NCBI GenBank assembly: GCA_947482665.1
Contig: CANKJK010000005.1
Coordinates: 130,674 to 194,673, forward strand
From: Acidobacteriota bacterium
GTDB lineage: Bacteria > Acidobacteriota > Vicinamibacteria > Vicinamibacterales > UBA2999
DNA: 64,000 nt
Reading direction: 5' to 3'
Of this stretch, positions 32,634 to 41,493 are shown one piece after another (position 1 is the stretch's first letter; the number at the start of each line of letters is the position of its first letter). Made by a program: the position numbers and the translations under genes. The notes under the pieces were generated by a model. That model had not been told where the DNA came from. It did no database searches and saw only the letters and a program-made list of their open reading frames with translations.

Positions 32634-33650
32634 TCAGAGCTGCAGCACAAGCCAGTCCGCCACGATCTTGGGACTGGCATTGCGTTCGAGTGCGGAGAGC
32701 GCCCGGTCGACGGCCGCAAAGGCACGGCTGGATCGGTCGGCGTCCCACGAGGAGGAGAGGCGCTCCAGTTCCGTGTCGAGATCGGCGTTGGCGAGCAGGC
32801 GGCTGTCCGCGCCTGATGCGATCACGCCCAGATCGCGCAGCAGCGACGAGAGCACACGCAGACACGCCGCAAGCTGATCCCGTTCGCTGGCAGAGGACCC
32901 CTTCGTGGCGGCGAGCAGCTTGGCCGACTCCAGACGCCGCTGTGGATCGGCGCGGCGCGCGGTCTCAGCCAGCAGCGTCTGCGCGACCTCGCGGGCGGCC
33001 GTGGCATCAGCCGCCTGCGCCGAGAGCGCCCGCCCAACGCTGCCATCCGCATCGGCCGCGGCGGCCATCGCATCGGCCTGCGCGTAGTTGTGGTCGCGGA
33101 CGAGTACCGCGGCCACGTCAGCCGGCAGCAGGGGCGCGAAGCGGAGTCGCGGACACCGCGACCGCACGGTCTGCAGGAGCGTGTCTGGCAGGGATGACAC
33201 GAGGACGAACACCGAGGCCGACGGCGGCTCCTCCAGTGTCTTGAGCAGCGCGTTCTGCGCCTGCGGGACGAGCGCGTCGGCGTCATCGATGATGACCACG
33301 CGACGGCGCCCCTCGAAGGGCCGATACTGCGCCCGGTCGATCACGTCCCGGACCTGTTCGATCTTGATGGAGCCGGTCTCGCCGGGCTCGATGACGAGCA
33401 CGTCCGGGTGCGTCCCGCGCTCGATCTTCCGGCAGGCACCGCACGTGCCACAGGCATCGCGCGAGCTGCCGTCATCGGCCAGTATGGGCTCCAGACAGTT
33501 CAAGGTTTCCGCCAGCGCCAATGCTGTGCGGCGCTTGCCCACGCCGTTCGGTCCGGCCAGCAGGAGCGATGGCGGCACGCGGTCCTGGGCCGCGGCCCTG
33601 GCAAGCAGGGCGACGAGCCGACGATGACCGACGATCTGGCGGAATGGCAT
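32634..33650 (-). CDS. holB: DNA polymerase III delta-prime subunit
   Basis: A 338-residue AAA+ clamp-loader subunit. Walker A is GPNGVGKR, a CGTCGACRKI zinc knuckle follows the first helix as in DnaX/HolB proteins, RRVVIIDDADAL is the Walker B/DExx region, NALLKTLEEPP is the sensor/SRC-adjacent segment and SRCPRLRF carries the arginine-containing motif. It belongs to the clamp-loading complex of the replicase. ATG at 33650. It is divergent from the MarR gene with 39 bases between the starts, so the two promoters overlap and the MarR operator could also affect holB. Confidence 0.9.
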   Translation of the reverse strand: MPFRQIVGHRRLVALLARAAAQDRVPPSLLLAGPNGVGKRRTALALAETLNCLEPILADDGSSRDACGTCGACRKIERGTHPDVLVIEPGETGSIKIEQVRDVIDRAQYRPFEGRRRVVIIDDADALVPQAQNALLKTLEEPPSASVFVLVSSLPDTLLQTVRSRCPRLRFAPLLPADVAAVLVRDHNYAQADAMAAAADADGSVGRALSAQAADATAAREVAQTLLAETARRADPQRRLESAKLLAATKGSSASERDQLAACLRVLSSLLRDLGVIASGADSRLLANADLDTELERLSSSWDADRSSRAFAAVDRALSALERNASPKIVADWLVLQL

Positions 33651-33668
33651 GACGCTCGACCATTGTGT

Positions 33669-33687
33669 TATAGTTCATACATCAACT
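33669..33687 (+). promoter_or_regulatory. Probable MarR operator and -10 element upstream of the MarR gene
   Basis: AGTTCATACATCAACT (33672-33687) is an imperfect 16-base palindrome: 12 of 16 positions match its reverse complement (AGTTnATnnATnAACT). It overlaps a TATAGT (33669-33674) that fits a -10 box and ends 2 bases before the MarR ATG. A second copy of its left half is found before the doxX gene. Autoregulation is inferred. No good -35 is visible. Confidence 0.55.
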
Positions 33688-33689
33688 GA

Positions 33690-34115
33690 ATGGCTGCCCC
33701 CGCGAGCACCACCTTCTGGGCCCTGGTCCACGCGTCAGACGCCGCACAGGCGCATCTGGAATCGCGCCTGGAGTCCTGCGGCCTCTCCATTCCGAAGCTG
33801 GCTGCCCTGCAGCGGCTGGTGGAGGCGGGCGACTCGCTCCCGCTCGGACAACTCGCGGAGCGTCTCTCGTGCGTGAAGTCGAACGTGACGCAGCTCATGG
33901 ATCGTCTCGAGGCGGACGGCTTCGTGAGCCGGGAGGCAGACCCGAACGACCGCCGCTCCAGGCTGGCCGTCATCACGGCGACGGGCCGAAAGGCGTACGC
34001 CGAGGGCGCGAAGGTGCAGGAGTCGGTCGAGAAGGCGCTCTTCGGGAAGTTCTCGAAGGAAGAGGCGCTGCAGCTGGCCTCTCTCATGGCAAGGCTGGAA
34101 GCGCAGGCGAGCTAG
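33690..34115 (+). CDS. MarR family transcriptional regulator
   Basis: A 141-residue winged-helix regulator. The DNA-binding region is LGQLAERLSCVKSNVTQLMD followed by the wing DPNDRRSRLAVITATGRK, typical of MarR; flanking helices form the dimer interface. A cysteine in the recognition region (SCVKS) and another near residue 30 could sense oxidants. The ATG lies 2 bases after a palindromic operator with no ribosome-binding site, so the message may be nearly leaderless. The downstream DoxX, nitroreductase and pirin genes with a similar operator suggest control of a quinone or oxidative stress response. Confidence 0.88.
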   Translation: MAAPASTTFWALVHASDAAQAHLESRLESCGLSIPKLAALQRLVEAGDSLPLGQLAERLSCVKSNVTQLMDRLEADGFVSREADPNDRRSRLAVITATGRKAYAEGAKVQESVEKALFGKFSKEEALQLASLMARLEAQAS

Positions 34116-34124
34116 GTCTTTTTT

Positions 34125-34151
34125 TTGACCTCGATAGTTCATGTATGTGCT
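34125..34151 (+). promoter_or_regulatory. Probable promoter -35 and MarR-type operator before doxX
   Basis: AGTTCATGTATGTGCT (34136-34151) shares AGTTCATRYAT with the operator upstream of the MarR gene; its right half is less conserved. TTGACC (34125-34130) just before it would serve as a -35 box, so bound repressor would block RNA polymerase. A -10 box is not clear. Supports a MarR-controlled doxX-nitroreductase-pirin transcript. Confidence 0.5.
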
Positions 34152-34212
34152 GTCGAGGCATGTGTCGTCAGGTCCGTGAACAGCATCGTCAGGTCAACCA
34201 AGGAGACGCGTG

Positions 34213-34545
34213 ATGAACATCGTGGGGTGGGTACTGCAGATCGCCGCGGCGGGCATGTTCCTGCTGGCTGGCGGCAACAAACTCATGGGTGCGGCGCCGA
34301 TGGTGCAGATGTTTGAGGCGATTGGCATCGGCCAGTGGTTTCGCTTTGTCACCGGTGGCATCGAAGTCGTGGGTGCGCTCGGGCTCCTGGTGCCCGCCAC
34401 CGCACGCTTCGCCGGCCCGCTGCTCGGGGCCACGATGGTTGGCGCCGTGATCACGCATCTCACGGTGTTGCATAACAGCCCGGCAATTCCGCTGGTGCTG
34501 CTGGTGGCGGTTGGCGCCGTCACCTGGATTCGGAGGAATGGGTAA
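34213..34545 (+). CDS. DoxX family membrane protein
   Basis: A 110-residue integral membrane protein with four hydrophobic helices and the DoxX-type LLAGGNKLMG segment in the first helix/loop and FVTGGIEVVGALGLL in the middle. DoxX-like proteins are linked to redox stress and quinone metabolism. ATG 34213 has AAGGAG seven bases upstream; a GTG three bases earlier is also in frame. The stop overlaps the next start (TAATG), so it is coupled to the nitroreductase gene. Control by the upstream MarR-type site is likely. Confidence 0.82.
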   Translation: MNIVGWVLQIAAAGMFLLAGGNKLMGAAPMVQMFEAIGIGQWFRFVTGGIEVVGALGLLVPATARFAGPLLGATMVGAVITHLTVLHNSPAIPLVLLVAVGAVTWIRRNG

Positions 34546-35135
34546 TGGCTCTCGACCGCGACGGACTCGACCTGTTGTTCTTCAACGCCCACACGCAGAA
34601 CGCCTGGCGGAATGACCCGATCAGCGACGCGCTGCTGCAGCAGCTCTACGACGCGGCCCGGTGGGCGCCGACGCTCGCCAACTCGCAGCCGCTGCGGCTG
34701 GTCTTCGTGACGTCACCGGAGGCGAAGGCGCGGCTCAAGCCGCTGCTCGCGGCCGGCAACGTCGACAAGACGATGGCCGCACCCGTCACCGCGATCGTCG
34801 CCCACGATGTGGACTTCCACGAGCAGATGTCGACGCTGGCCCCGCACGCCCCCGGCATGAAGGACTACTTCGGGAGCCTGTCGGCCGAGGCCCGTGCCCC
34901 GATCGCCTCACAGGGATCGTCGATGCAGGGGGCGTATCTCATCCTCGCCGCGCGTGCCCTCGGGCTCGACTGCGGACCGATGGGCGGCTTCGACAAGGCC
35001 GGCGTGGACAACGAGTTCCTCGCGGGCACGACCTGGAAGTCCAACTTCCTGCTGAATCTCGGCCACGGCGACCCGGCAGGAGTCCACCCGCGCGCGCCGC
35101 GCCTCGACTTCTCGTTCGCCGCACAGATTCTCTGA
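34545..35135 (+). CDS. Nitroreductase family protein, RutE/malonic semialdehyde reductase-like
   Basis: A 196-residue FMN-dependent nitroreductase-fold enzyme, the same length as E. coli RutE and alike throughout: THNGWR-type start ([14 protein letters not shown]), [49 protein letters not shown] and [12 protein letters not shown]. RutE reduces malonic semialdehyde, but no other rut genes are present, and the MarR/DoxX/pirin context points to reduction of quinones, nitroaromatics or reactive aldehydes. Translation is coupled to doxX through TAATG. Confidence 0.87.
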   Translation: MALDRDGLDLLFFNAHTQNAWRNDPISDALLQQLYDAARWAPTLANSQPLRLVFVTSPEAKARLKPLLAAGNVDKTMAAPVTAIVAHDVDFHEQMSTLAPHAPGMKDYFGSLSAEARAPIASQGSSMQGAYLILAARALGLDCGPMGGFDKAGVDNEFLAGTTWKSNFLLNLGHGDPAGVHPRAPRLDFSFAAQIL

Positions 35136-35155
35136 CCGTTCCCGAGGAGGCCCCC

Positions 35156-36055
35156 ATGTCACTCAGACCAGTCAGGCGCGCCGTCGAATCCGTCCCCACG
35201 ATGGAGGGTGCCGGCGTACGCCTCCGCCGCGGGTTCGGCTTCGGCCAGACGCGCGACTACGACCCGTTCCTGCTCTTCGACGATTTCCGCGGTGACCGGC
35301 CGGACGACTATCTGGCCGGGTTTCCCTGGCACCCGCACCGCGGCATCGAGACGATCACGTATGTCCTGGCCGGGAGCGTCGAACACGGGGACAGCCTCGG
35401 CAACCGCGGCTCGCTCGGGGCCGGGGATGTGCAGTGGATGACGGCGGGGAGCGGCATCATGCATCAGGAGATGCCGCAGGGCGATCCGCAGGGCCGTATG
35501 CACGGCTTCCAGCTCTGGGCCAACCTGCCCCGAGCGTTGAAGATGACGGCGCCGCGCTATCAGGACATCGCGGCGAAGGACATCCCGGTCGTCACCGAGG
35601 ACGACGGCACCAGCGCACGCATCATTTGCGGAGAGTTCTGGGGACAGAAGGGACCGGTGGAGGGCGTCGCCGCCGACCCTCGCTATCTCGACATCTCGGT
35701 GCCGCCGGGCCGGACGAGACGCCTGACCGTCGAGACCTCGCGACACGCGTTCGCGTATGTCTTCGCGGGGTCCGGTTCGTTCCGGGATGCGTCCGCGCCG
35801 CAGGGCGTGCTGACGGAAGCGACGGATGGTTCGGACGCGGTCCGGCGCGACGATGTCGCGAACCACTCGCTCGTGCTCTTCGACGAGGGCGACGAGATCG
35901 TCGTGCGCGCCGGCGACGACGGCATCAGGTTCCTGCTGGTCTCGGGCCAGCCGCTTGAAGAGCCCGTGGCGTGGCGTGGGCCGATCGTGATGAATACGCC
36001 GGAGGAACTGCGCCAGGCCTTTGCCGAGCTCGGCGCGGGCACCTTCATCCGGTAA
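35156..36055 (+). CDS. Pirin family protein
   Basis: A 299-residue bicupin. The N-terminal pirin domain has [28 protein letters not shown] and [17 protein letters not shown], which supply the metal-binding histidines and glutamate; a pirin C-terminal cupin follows ([12 protein letters not shown]). Some pirins are quercetin dioxygenases, others act as redox-sensitive regulators. GAGGAGG lies 6 bases before the ATG. It ends the MarR-linked operon, and its stop faces the XapX gene on the other strand. Confidence 0.92.
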   Translation: MSLRPVRRAVESVPTMEGAGVRLRRGFGFGQTRDYDPFLLFDDFRGDRPDDYLAGFPWHPHRGIETITYVLAGSVEHGDSLGNRGSLGAGDVQWMTAGSGIMHQEMPQGDPQGRMHGFQLWANLPRALKMTAPRYQDIAAKDIPVVTEDDGTSARIICGEFWGQKGPVEGVAADPRYLDISVPPGRTRRLTVETSRHAFAYVFAGSGSFRDASAPQGVLTEATDGSDAVRRDDVANHSLVLFDEGDEIVVRAGDDGIRFLLVSGQPLEEPVAWRGPIVMNTPEELRQAFAELGAGTFIR

Positions 36056-36073
36056 ACGGGCCGTCGCCTCAGA

Positions 36074-36265
36074 TCAGCGCCGTGGTTCGCTCGCGGCGCT
36101 GGTCTGACGGCCAGCGATTACCCGGTCGGCGGCCATGTAGCCGACCGTGATCGAGAGAATCAGCAGCACCCCCACGATCGTCGGCGGGCTGGGCACCGGA
36201 ATATCGAACCAGCGGCATCCGGCGCCGATCGCCAATCCGATCAACAGACTGATCGCAATCTTCAT
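36074..36265 (-). CDS. XapX domain membrane microprotein
   Basis: A 63-residue protein with two hydrophobic helices separated by a PVPSPPTIVG loop, the pattern of the XapX domain (DUF1427). Function of the domain is unknown. The ATG at 36265 has a strong CAGGAGG upstream, which rules out the longer reading. It is divergent from the quinoprotein gene, with about 100 bases between the starts, and convergent to pirin. Confidence 0.82.
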   Translation of the reverse strand: MKIAISLLIGLAIGAGCRWFDIPVPSPPTIVGVLLILSITVGYMAADRVIAGRQTSAASEPRR

Positions 36266-36369
36266 CTGTCCTCCTGTTCCTGCAGAAAGGCGTGGGCCGG
36301 ACCACGCGGCCAGACCTCCTGCGCCTCCGGATGCATGCGCCAAGGATACGTCCGGGTTAGGCTTCCCCC

Positions 36370-38391
36370 ATGGATTGGATGCGCCCCACCCGGCTCCACG
36401 CCGGCGCCCTTGCGGTCTTCGTCACCCTCATGGCCTGGCCCGGCCTCGCGTCAGCACAACAGGGCGCGGCCCGGGGTGAATGGCGTCACTTCGGCGGAGA
36501 TGCCGGCGGCACCAAGTACGCCCCGCTCGACCAGATCACGGCCGCCAACTTCTCGACCCTCAAGGTCGCCTGGCGTTTCAAGACGGAGAACTTCGGCGCG
36601 AAGCCCGAATTCAATCTGGAGGCCACGCCCCTGATGGTGGGCGGCGTCCTCTACTCAACGGTCGGCCTCAGCCGCCAGGTGGTTTCCATCGACGCGCTCA
36701 CCGGTGAGACGCGCTGGACCTTCCGCTTCGACGAAGGCGCACGAGGGCGCAGAGCGCCACGACTGAACCACCGCGGGCTGGCCTACTGGACCAACGGCAA
36801 GGGCGACGACCGCGTGCTCTACATCACGCCGGGATATCAGCTCATCGCGCTGGACGCGAAGACCGGTCGCATGATTCCCGGCTTCGGCGCGAAGGGCGTC
36901 GTGGACCTGCTCGACGAGTTCGACCAGCCACGGCCGAAGGACGGCCTGATGGGCTCGACTTCGCCGCCAATGGTTGTCGGCGACATTGCGGTGGTCGGCA
37001 CGGCCATGCCCTCGGCGGCACCCACGCGCGAGAACCCGGCCGCGCACGTCCGTGGCTACGACGTCAGAACCGGCAAGCGCGTATGGATCTTTCACACGAT
37101 CCCGCAGCCGGGGGAGTTCGGCTACGAGACGTGGGAGAAGGACTCGGCCGCCTACACCGGCAATGCCGGCGTCTGGACGCCGATGAGCGCCGACGAAGAG
37201 CTCGGCTACGTCTATCTCCCGGTCGAGACGGCGACCAACGACACCTACGGCGGCCATCGGCCCGGGAACAATCTGTTCGCGACGAGCCTGGTCTGCCTGG
37301 ATGCCAGGACCGGCACACGCGTGTGGCACTACCAGCTGGTGCATCACGACATCTGGGATTTCGATACAGTCGCCCCGCCGATTCTCATCGACGTGACCGT
37401 GAACGGACAGCGCATCAAGGCCGTGGCGCAGGTGACCAAGCAGGCTTTCACCTACGTCTTCGACCGCGTGACCGGCGCGCCGGTGTGGCCGATCGAGGAA
37501 CGCCCGGTACCGCAGTCCACGGTCCCAGGCGAGAAGACATCGCCCACGCAGCCCTTCCCGACGAAGCCCCCGCCCTTCGACCGTCAGGGCCTCGGCCCTG
37601 ATGACGTGATCGACTTCACGCCCGCGCTCAAGGCCGAAGCGCTGCGCATGCTGGAGGACTACACGATTGGCCCCCTCTACACACCGCCAACGCTGACCGG
37701 CGCGAATGGCCGGAAGGGAACGCTCCACCTGCCAAACTCGACCGGCGGCGCCAACTGGCAGGGCGGTGCGGTCGACCCGGAGACCGGCATGCTCTACGTC
37801 TCCTCCCACACGCTGGCACGGACCTATCCCATCTCGGCGGACATGGCGACCGCCGGTCAGGCCCCGGCTCCACCGCCCCCTGCTCCCCCGACGGCGGCGG
37901 CGCGCCCCGCGCCACGGCCCGAGACGGAGGGACCTGACAACCGGGCGGTCACGCTGCCGGTATTCGGTCCGCAGGGGCTGCCCCTCATCAAGCCGCCCTA
38001 TGGCCGGATCACGGCGATCGACCTGACCACCGGCACACACGCGTGGATGACGCCACTCGGCACCACGCCCGACTGGATCACGCGCCATCCAGCGCTCAAG
38101 GGCGTGACGCTCCCGAATACCGGACACTGGGATCACGCCGGCATGCTGGTCACCAAGACGCTGCTGATGGCCGGCGAAGGCTCCGGCCTCTATGCGACCC
38201 CTCCTGGCTCGGGCGGCCCGATGTTCCGCGCGTACGACAAGCGGACCGGCGCCATCGTCGGCGAGGTGCGATTGCCGGCCAATCAAAGCGGCATGCCGTT
38301 GACCTACATGGCGGGAGGCAAGCAGTACGTGATCGTGCCGGTCGGAGCGCCCAACATGCCGGGCGAGTTCGTGGCGCTGACGCTCCCGTAG
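36370..38391 (+). CDS. Secreted PQQ-dependent dehydrogenase-like quinoprotein
   Basis: A 673-residue periplasmic beta-propeller. A signal peptide (about residues 1-29, ending LASAQQ) is followed by W-motif propeller blades such as WRHFGGDAGGTKYAPLDQI, VYLPVETATNDTYGG, WHYQLVHHDIWDFD and SSGLYATPP-like repeats, typical of the membrane-independent relatives of quinoprotein glucose dehydrogenase. A low-complexity Pro/Ala linker (about residues 495-520) interrupts the C-terminal blades. No cytochrome c domain is fused. It oxidises an alcohol or sugar and passes electrons to the respiratory chain; the substrate is unknown. PQQ synthesis genes are not in the window. The ATG at 36379 is an alternative start. 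Confidence 0.88.
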   Translation: MDWMRPTRLHAGALAVFVTLMAWPGLASAQQGAARGEWRHFGGDAGGTKYAPLDQITAANFSTLKVAWRFKTENFGAKPEFNLEATPLMVGGVLYSTVGLSRQVVSIDALTGETRWTFRFDEGARGRRAPRLNHRGLAYWTNGKGDDRVLYITPGYQLIALDAKTGRMIPGFGAKGVVDLLDEFDQPRPKDGLMGSTSPPMVVGDIAVVGTAMPSAAPTRENPAAHVRGYDVRTGKRVWIFHTIPQPGEFGYETWEKDSAAYTGNAGVWTPMSADEELGYVYLPVETATNDTYGGHRPGNNLFATSLVCLDARTGTRVWHYQLVHHDIWDFDTVAPPILIDVTVNGQRIKAVAQVTKQAFTYVFDRVTGAPVWPIEERPVPQSTVPGEKTSPTQPFPTKPPPFDRQGLGPDDVIDFTPALKAEALRMLEDYTIGPLYTPPTLTGANGRKGTLHLPNSTGGANWQGGAVDPETGMLYVSSHTLARTYPISADMATAGQAPAPPPPAPPTAAARPAPRPETEGPDNRAVTLPVFGPQGLPLIKPPYGRITAIDLTTGTHAWMTPLGTTPDWITRHPALKGVTLPNTGHWDHAGMLVTKTLLMAGEGSGLYATPPGSGGPMFRAYDKRTGAIVGEVRLPANQSGMPLTYMAGGKQYVIVPVGAPNMPGEFVALTLP

Positions 38392-38398
38392 CACGCGA

Positions 38399-38421
38399 CC
38401 GCGGGCGGTCACCGTCCGCGG
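38399..38421. terminator. Bidirectional hairpin between convergent genes
   Basis: CCGCGGGCGGT / ACCGTCCGCGG form an 11-base stem with one G-U pair around a single central base, between the quinoprotein stop and the asparagine synthetase stop. No T tract on either strand, so a strict intrinsic terminator is doubtful, but the position fits transcription end for both genes. Confidence 0.45.
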
Positions 38422-38454
38422 GACGGACGCGGAGCGCCAGAGACGCGAGAGACC

Positions 38455-40404
38455 TTACCGGAGCGGCGCGAACGTCAGCGCCTGCAGGTCTGGCGCGCCC
38501 GAGCCTAGCGACGGCGGCGTGAGCACACGCTGCTCGTACCAGCAGACCAGCACCATGAGCCCCCACAACTCCCACCCGATGGTACGGCGGCCGGCCGCGT
38601 GATCCTCGACGGCCGCGTGCACGGCCGCATCATCGATCACGCCCAGGGTTCGGACGCGGTCACGGGCGAGCACCCGACGCATCACGTCGCGCCCGGACGT
38701 CCTGAGCCAATGATGGAGCGGAATGCTGAAGCCCTGCTTCGGCGCCCGTGCGTGCGCCTCGCCGAAGTGCCTGGCGCAGAGCTGCCGCAACAGGACCTTC
38801 GTCCGCGACCGGCTGGTGGTCTTCAACCGATCCGGCAGGGCGAGCGCGAATTCGGCCAACTGACGGTCGAGAAAGGGTGCGCGGCTCTCAAGCCCGTGGG
38901 CCATGGTGCTGCGGTCCACCTTGGCCAGAATGTCATTCGGCAGATACTCGGCGATGTCCCCGAGTTGCAGGTCCAGCAGCGAAGGCGACGCCGGCAGACG
39001 CGAGGCGGCCAGCCGAGCGATGGCGGACCGCGCGGCCGCCTGTGCCTCGTCCCCCATCAGCAGCGCCGCGGCATCGCGGGGCACCCAGCTCCCGTTCCAG
39101 GTGAAGTGCGCCTCGCGCGTGGGTAGCGCCACGGCGCGGAGAAAACGGCGGAGCTTCTCGTCGACACCGACCTTGACGGCCGGATTCACCCGCACGGCGT
39201 GAGCGGCGTGTCCCGCCAGTGACCGCAGTGGGCCTGGCATCAGGCTCGTCACCGATCGGTGTAGCGCCGTGGCGCCGTAGGTGAGATAGCCCCCGAAGAG
39301 CTCGTCGCCCCCGTCGCCGCTCAGGACAACCTTGACGCGAGCGGCGGCAGCCTGCGCCACGCTCCAGACGGCGGCAGCCGACGAATCGGCCAGCGGGTCG
39401 TCGAGATGCGACGCGAGCTCCTCCACACGCAGGAGCGCGCTCGAGTCGAGCGGCACGCGCACCAGCTCGACACCCACGCGATCGGCCACATGCTGGGCGC
39501 GGTGCACCTCGGAGAAGGCCGACTCCTCGTAGTCCACGCAGAACGCCGCTGCCAGGTGTCCCTGACGCGCCGCGCTCTCCGCCACGAGCGCGGAATCCAC
39601 CCCGCCCGACAGGAAGAGGCCCACCGGCACGTCACTCCGCAGCGTCAGGGCCACGCCGTGGTCGAGCCGCTCCTGCAGGGCGTCCAGCAGATCGCGATCA
39701 CTTCCGGAGGCCGCGGGCACCTGGCGAACATCAGAGGCCTGCCAGTAGGTGTGCTGCTCCACCGTCCCATCCGGCCGGTAGCGACGCCACGTCGCAGGCG
39801 GAAGTCGCTCTACGCCGCGCAGCAGTGTGTGCTGGCCCGGCACGTAGTTGAGACAGAGGAATCCACCGAGCGCGTCGAGATCCAGGTCGGATCCGGCGGC
39901 GCCAAGCGCGGAGAGCGGCCCCATCTCGGACGCGAAGGTCACACGTCCCGGCGTGGCCGACACCAACAGTGGCTTCTCCCCGAATCGATCGCGCGCCAGA
40001 TACAGCTCGCGGGTCAGCCGGTCCCAGGCGGCCAGGGCAAACATGCCCTCCAGGTGACTCACGACATCCGCGCCCCAGACACGGTAGCCCTCGACGAGCG
40101 CCTCGGTGTCGGACGACGTGCGGAACCGGACGCCGGCGGCCGCCAACTCCTCGCGCAATTCGCGATAGTTGTAGATCTCGCCGTTTAGCAGGAGGACGAC
40201 GCGGCCGTCGCCGCTGGCCATGGGCTGCAACCCACCCGCGATATCGATGATCGCCAGGCGCCGGTGTCCGAAGAACACACCGGACTCGGTCCAGTACGCC
40301 CCGCCGTCAGGGCCGCGGTGCGCCAGCAGGTTCGTCGCCGCAGCGAGACGGCCGGCATCGAGCGGCGCCCCCGTCCAGTCGGCCGCGCCGAGAATGCCGC
40401 ACAT
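38455..40404 (-). CDS. asnB: Glutamine-hydrolysing asparagine synthase
   Basis: A 649-residue two-domain protein. Cys2 after Met removal (MCGILG) is the class II glutaminase nucleophile; HRGPDGG and LLNGEIYNYRELR complete that domain. The synthetase domain has the SGGVDS PP-loop near residue 263 and LSGDGGDELFGGY. It makes asparagine or, in glycan clusters, amidates an acidic sugar or peptide. The adjacent GT2 and acyltransferase genes on the same strand make a surface-polymer role possible. Starts 3 bases after the GT2 stop. Confidence 0.93.
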   Translation of the reverse strand: MCGILGAADWTGAPLDAGRLAAATNLLAHRGPDGGAYWTESGVFFGHRRLAIIDIAGGLQPMASGDGRVVLLLNGEIYNYRELREELAAAGVRFRTSSDTEALVEGYRVWGADVVSHLEGMFALAAWDRLTRELYLARDRFGEKPLLVSATPGRVTFASEMGPLSALGAAGSDLDLDALGGFLCLNYVPGQHTLLRGVERLPPATWRRYRPDGTVEQHTYWQASDVRQVPAASGSDRDLLDALQERLDHGVALTLRSDVPVGLFLSGGVDSALVAESAARQGHLAAAFCVDYEESAFSEVHRAQHVADRVGVELVRVPLDSSALLRVEELASHLDDPLADSSAAAVWSVAQAAAARVKVVLSGDGGDELFGGYLTYGATALHRSVTSLMPGPLRSLAGHAAHAVRVNPAVKVGVDEKLRRFLRAVALPTREAHFTWNGSWVPRDAAALLMGDEAQAAARSAIARLAASRLPASPSLLDLQLGDIAEYLPNDILAKVDRSTMAHGLESRAPFLDRQLAEFALALPDRLKTTSRSRTKVLLRQLCARHFGEAHARAPKQGFSIPLHHWLRTSGRDVMRRVLARDRVRTLGVIDDAAVHAAVEDHAAGRRTIGWELWGLMVLVCWYEQRVLTPPSLGSGAPDLQALTFAPLR

Positions 40405-40407
40405 CGT

Positions 40408-41397
40408 CTAGACGTCCCCGTTGGCATCGGCGCCGACGACGCGCCGCACGAGATAGGGACGGGCCTTGGACGGGTAGAAGTACTGACGCGCGTTCACTTC
40501 GGACAGCAGGCCGAACAGCAGAAACTGCAGTCCGCCGATGTAAAGCACCAGCGCGAGAATGAACCAGCCGCTCCGTTCGCGCACCACCGGGACACCCTCG
40601 GTGACGAAGATAAATGCGAGCACCAGTGCAATCAGCGTGGCCACGCCGAACAGCGCGAACGCCGCACGGCCGAAGAGGCGCATGGGCCGGTCAAGATAGC
40701 GGACGTAGAACGAGAAGAACACGATGTCGAGCAGGACGTTGAAGGTACGCGAGAGACCGTAGTTGGACGTCCCGGCCGGGCGCACAATGTTCTGAATCGG
40801 CACCTCCGCGATGCGGGCACCGAGGTTCGCGGCGATCACCGGGATGAACCGGTGGTTCTCGCCGAGCATGTGCATGTCGGCAATCACTTCCGCGCGATAG
40901 GCCCGGAAGGTAGTGCCGATGTCGTGAATCTGCATCCGCGTCAGGCGGCGGATGATCCAGTTGGCGACCCTCGACGGCCAGCGGCGGATGATGCCTTCCT
41001 TGCGATCGGCGCGCCAGCCGCACACGACATCGACCCCCTCACCAAGCTTGGCCAGCAGCACGGGAATGTCCTCGGGGAAGTGCTGCAGATCCCCGTCGAG
41101 CGAGACGACGACCTCGCCACGCGCATGCTCGAAGCCGACCTGCAGCGCCGCCGTCTGCCCGTAGTTCCGCCGGAGCTCAACGACCCGGATCCGCGCGTCC
41201 CGGGCCGCATGCGCGATCGCGGCCTCGACCGTGTTGTCACGACTCCCATCGTCGACGAAGACGAATTCGAAACGGTACCGCGGCTCGAGCGTCGCGCAGA
41301 CAGCCATCAGCCGCCGCACAAGCTCGCTCAGCGTCGTGGTCTCGTTGTAGAGGGGCACGACGATGCTCACCAACATGCTTCCGTCCTGCCCTGTCAT
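40408..41397 (-). CDS. GT2 glycosyltransferase with C-terminal membrane helices (ArnC/GtrB-like)
   Basis: A 329-residue membrane-bound family-2 transferase: SIVVPLYNETTTLSEL, FVFVDDGSRDNT, VVVSLDGDLQHFPED (DxD), GTTFRAYRAEVI, then two C-terminal transmembrane helices (about residues 230-300). This is the layout of undecaprenyl-phosphate sugar transferases such as ArnC and GtrB. The ATG at 41397 has GGAGGC 9 bases upstream; ATG 41376 is an alternative. It is co-oriented with asnB and the acyltransferase. The donor sugar is unknown. Confidence 0.87.
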   Translation of the reverse strand: MTGQDGSMLVSIVVPLYNETTTLSELVRRLMAVCATLEPRYRFEFVFVDDGSRDNTVEAAIAHAARDARIRVVELRRNYGQTAALQVGFEHARGEVVVSLDGDLQHFPEDIPVLLAKLGEGVDVVCGWRADRKEGIIRRWPSRVANWIIRRLTRMQIHDIGTTFRAYRAEVIADMHMLGENHRFIPVIAANLGARIAEVPIQNIVRPAGTSNYGLSRTFNVLLDIVFFSFYVRYLDRPMRLFGRAAFALFGVATLIALVLAFIFVTEGVPVVRERSGWFILALVLYIGGLQFLLFGLLSEVNARQYFYPSKARPYLVRRVVGADANGDV

Positions 41398-41493
41398 CTG
41401 TTGCTGCCTCCGCGCACGCCAGTACGATACCTGTCTCTGCCCCGTCCGACTACTTGCCTGGATGGCCAGCGGGTCCGGGTCACCGGATCGCGA

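Noticed and set aside
34545-35135. Assignment as part of the Rut pyrimidine pathway
   Set aside because: Similarity to RutE is strong, but no other rut gene is present and the neighbours point to redox stress.
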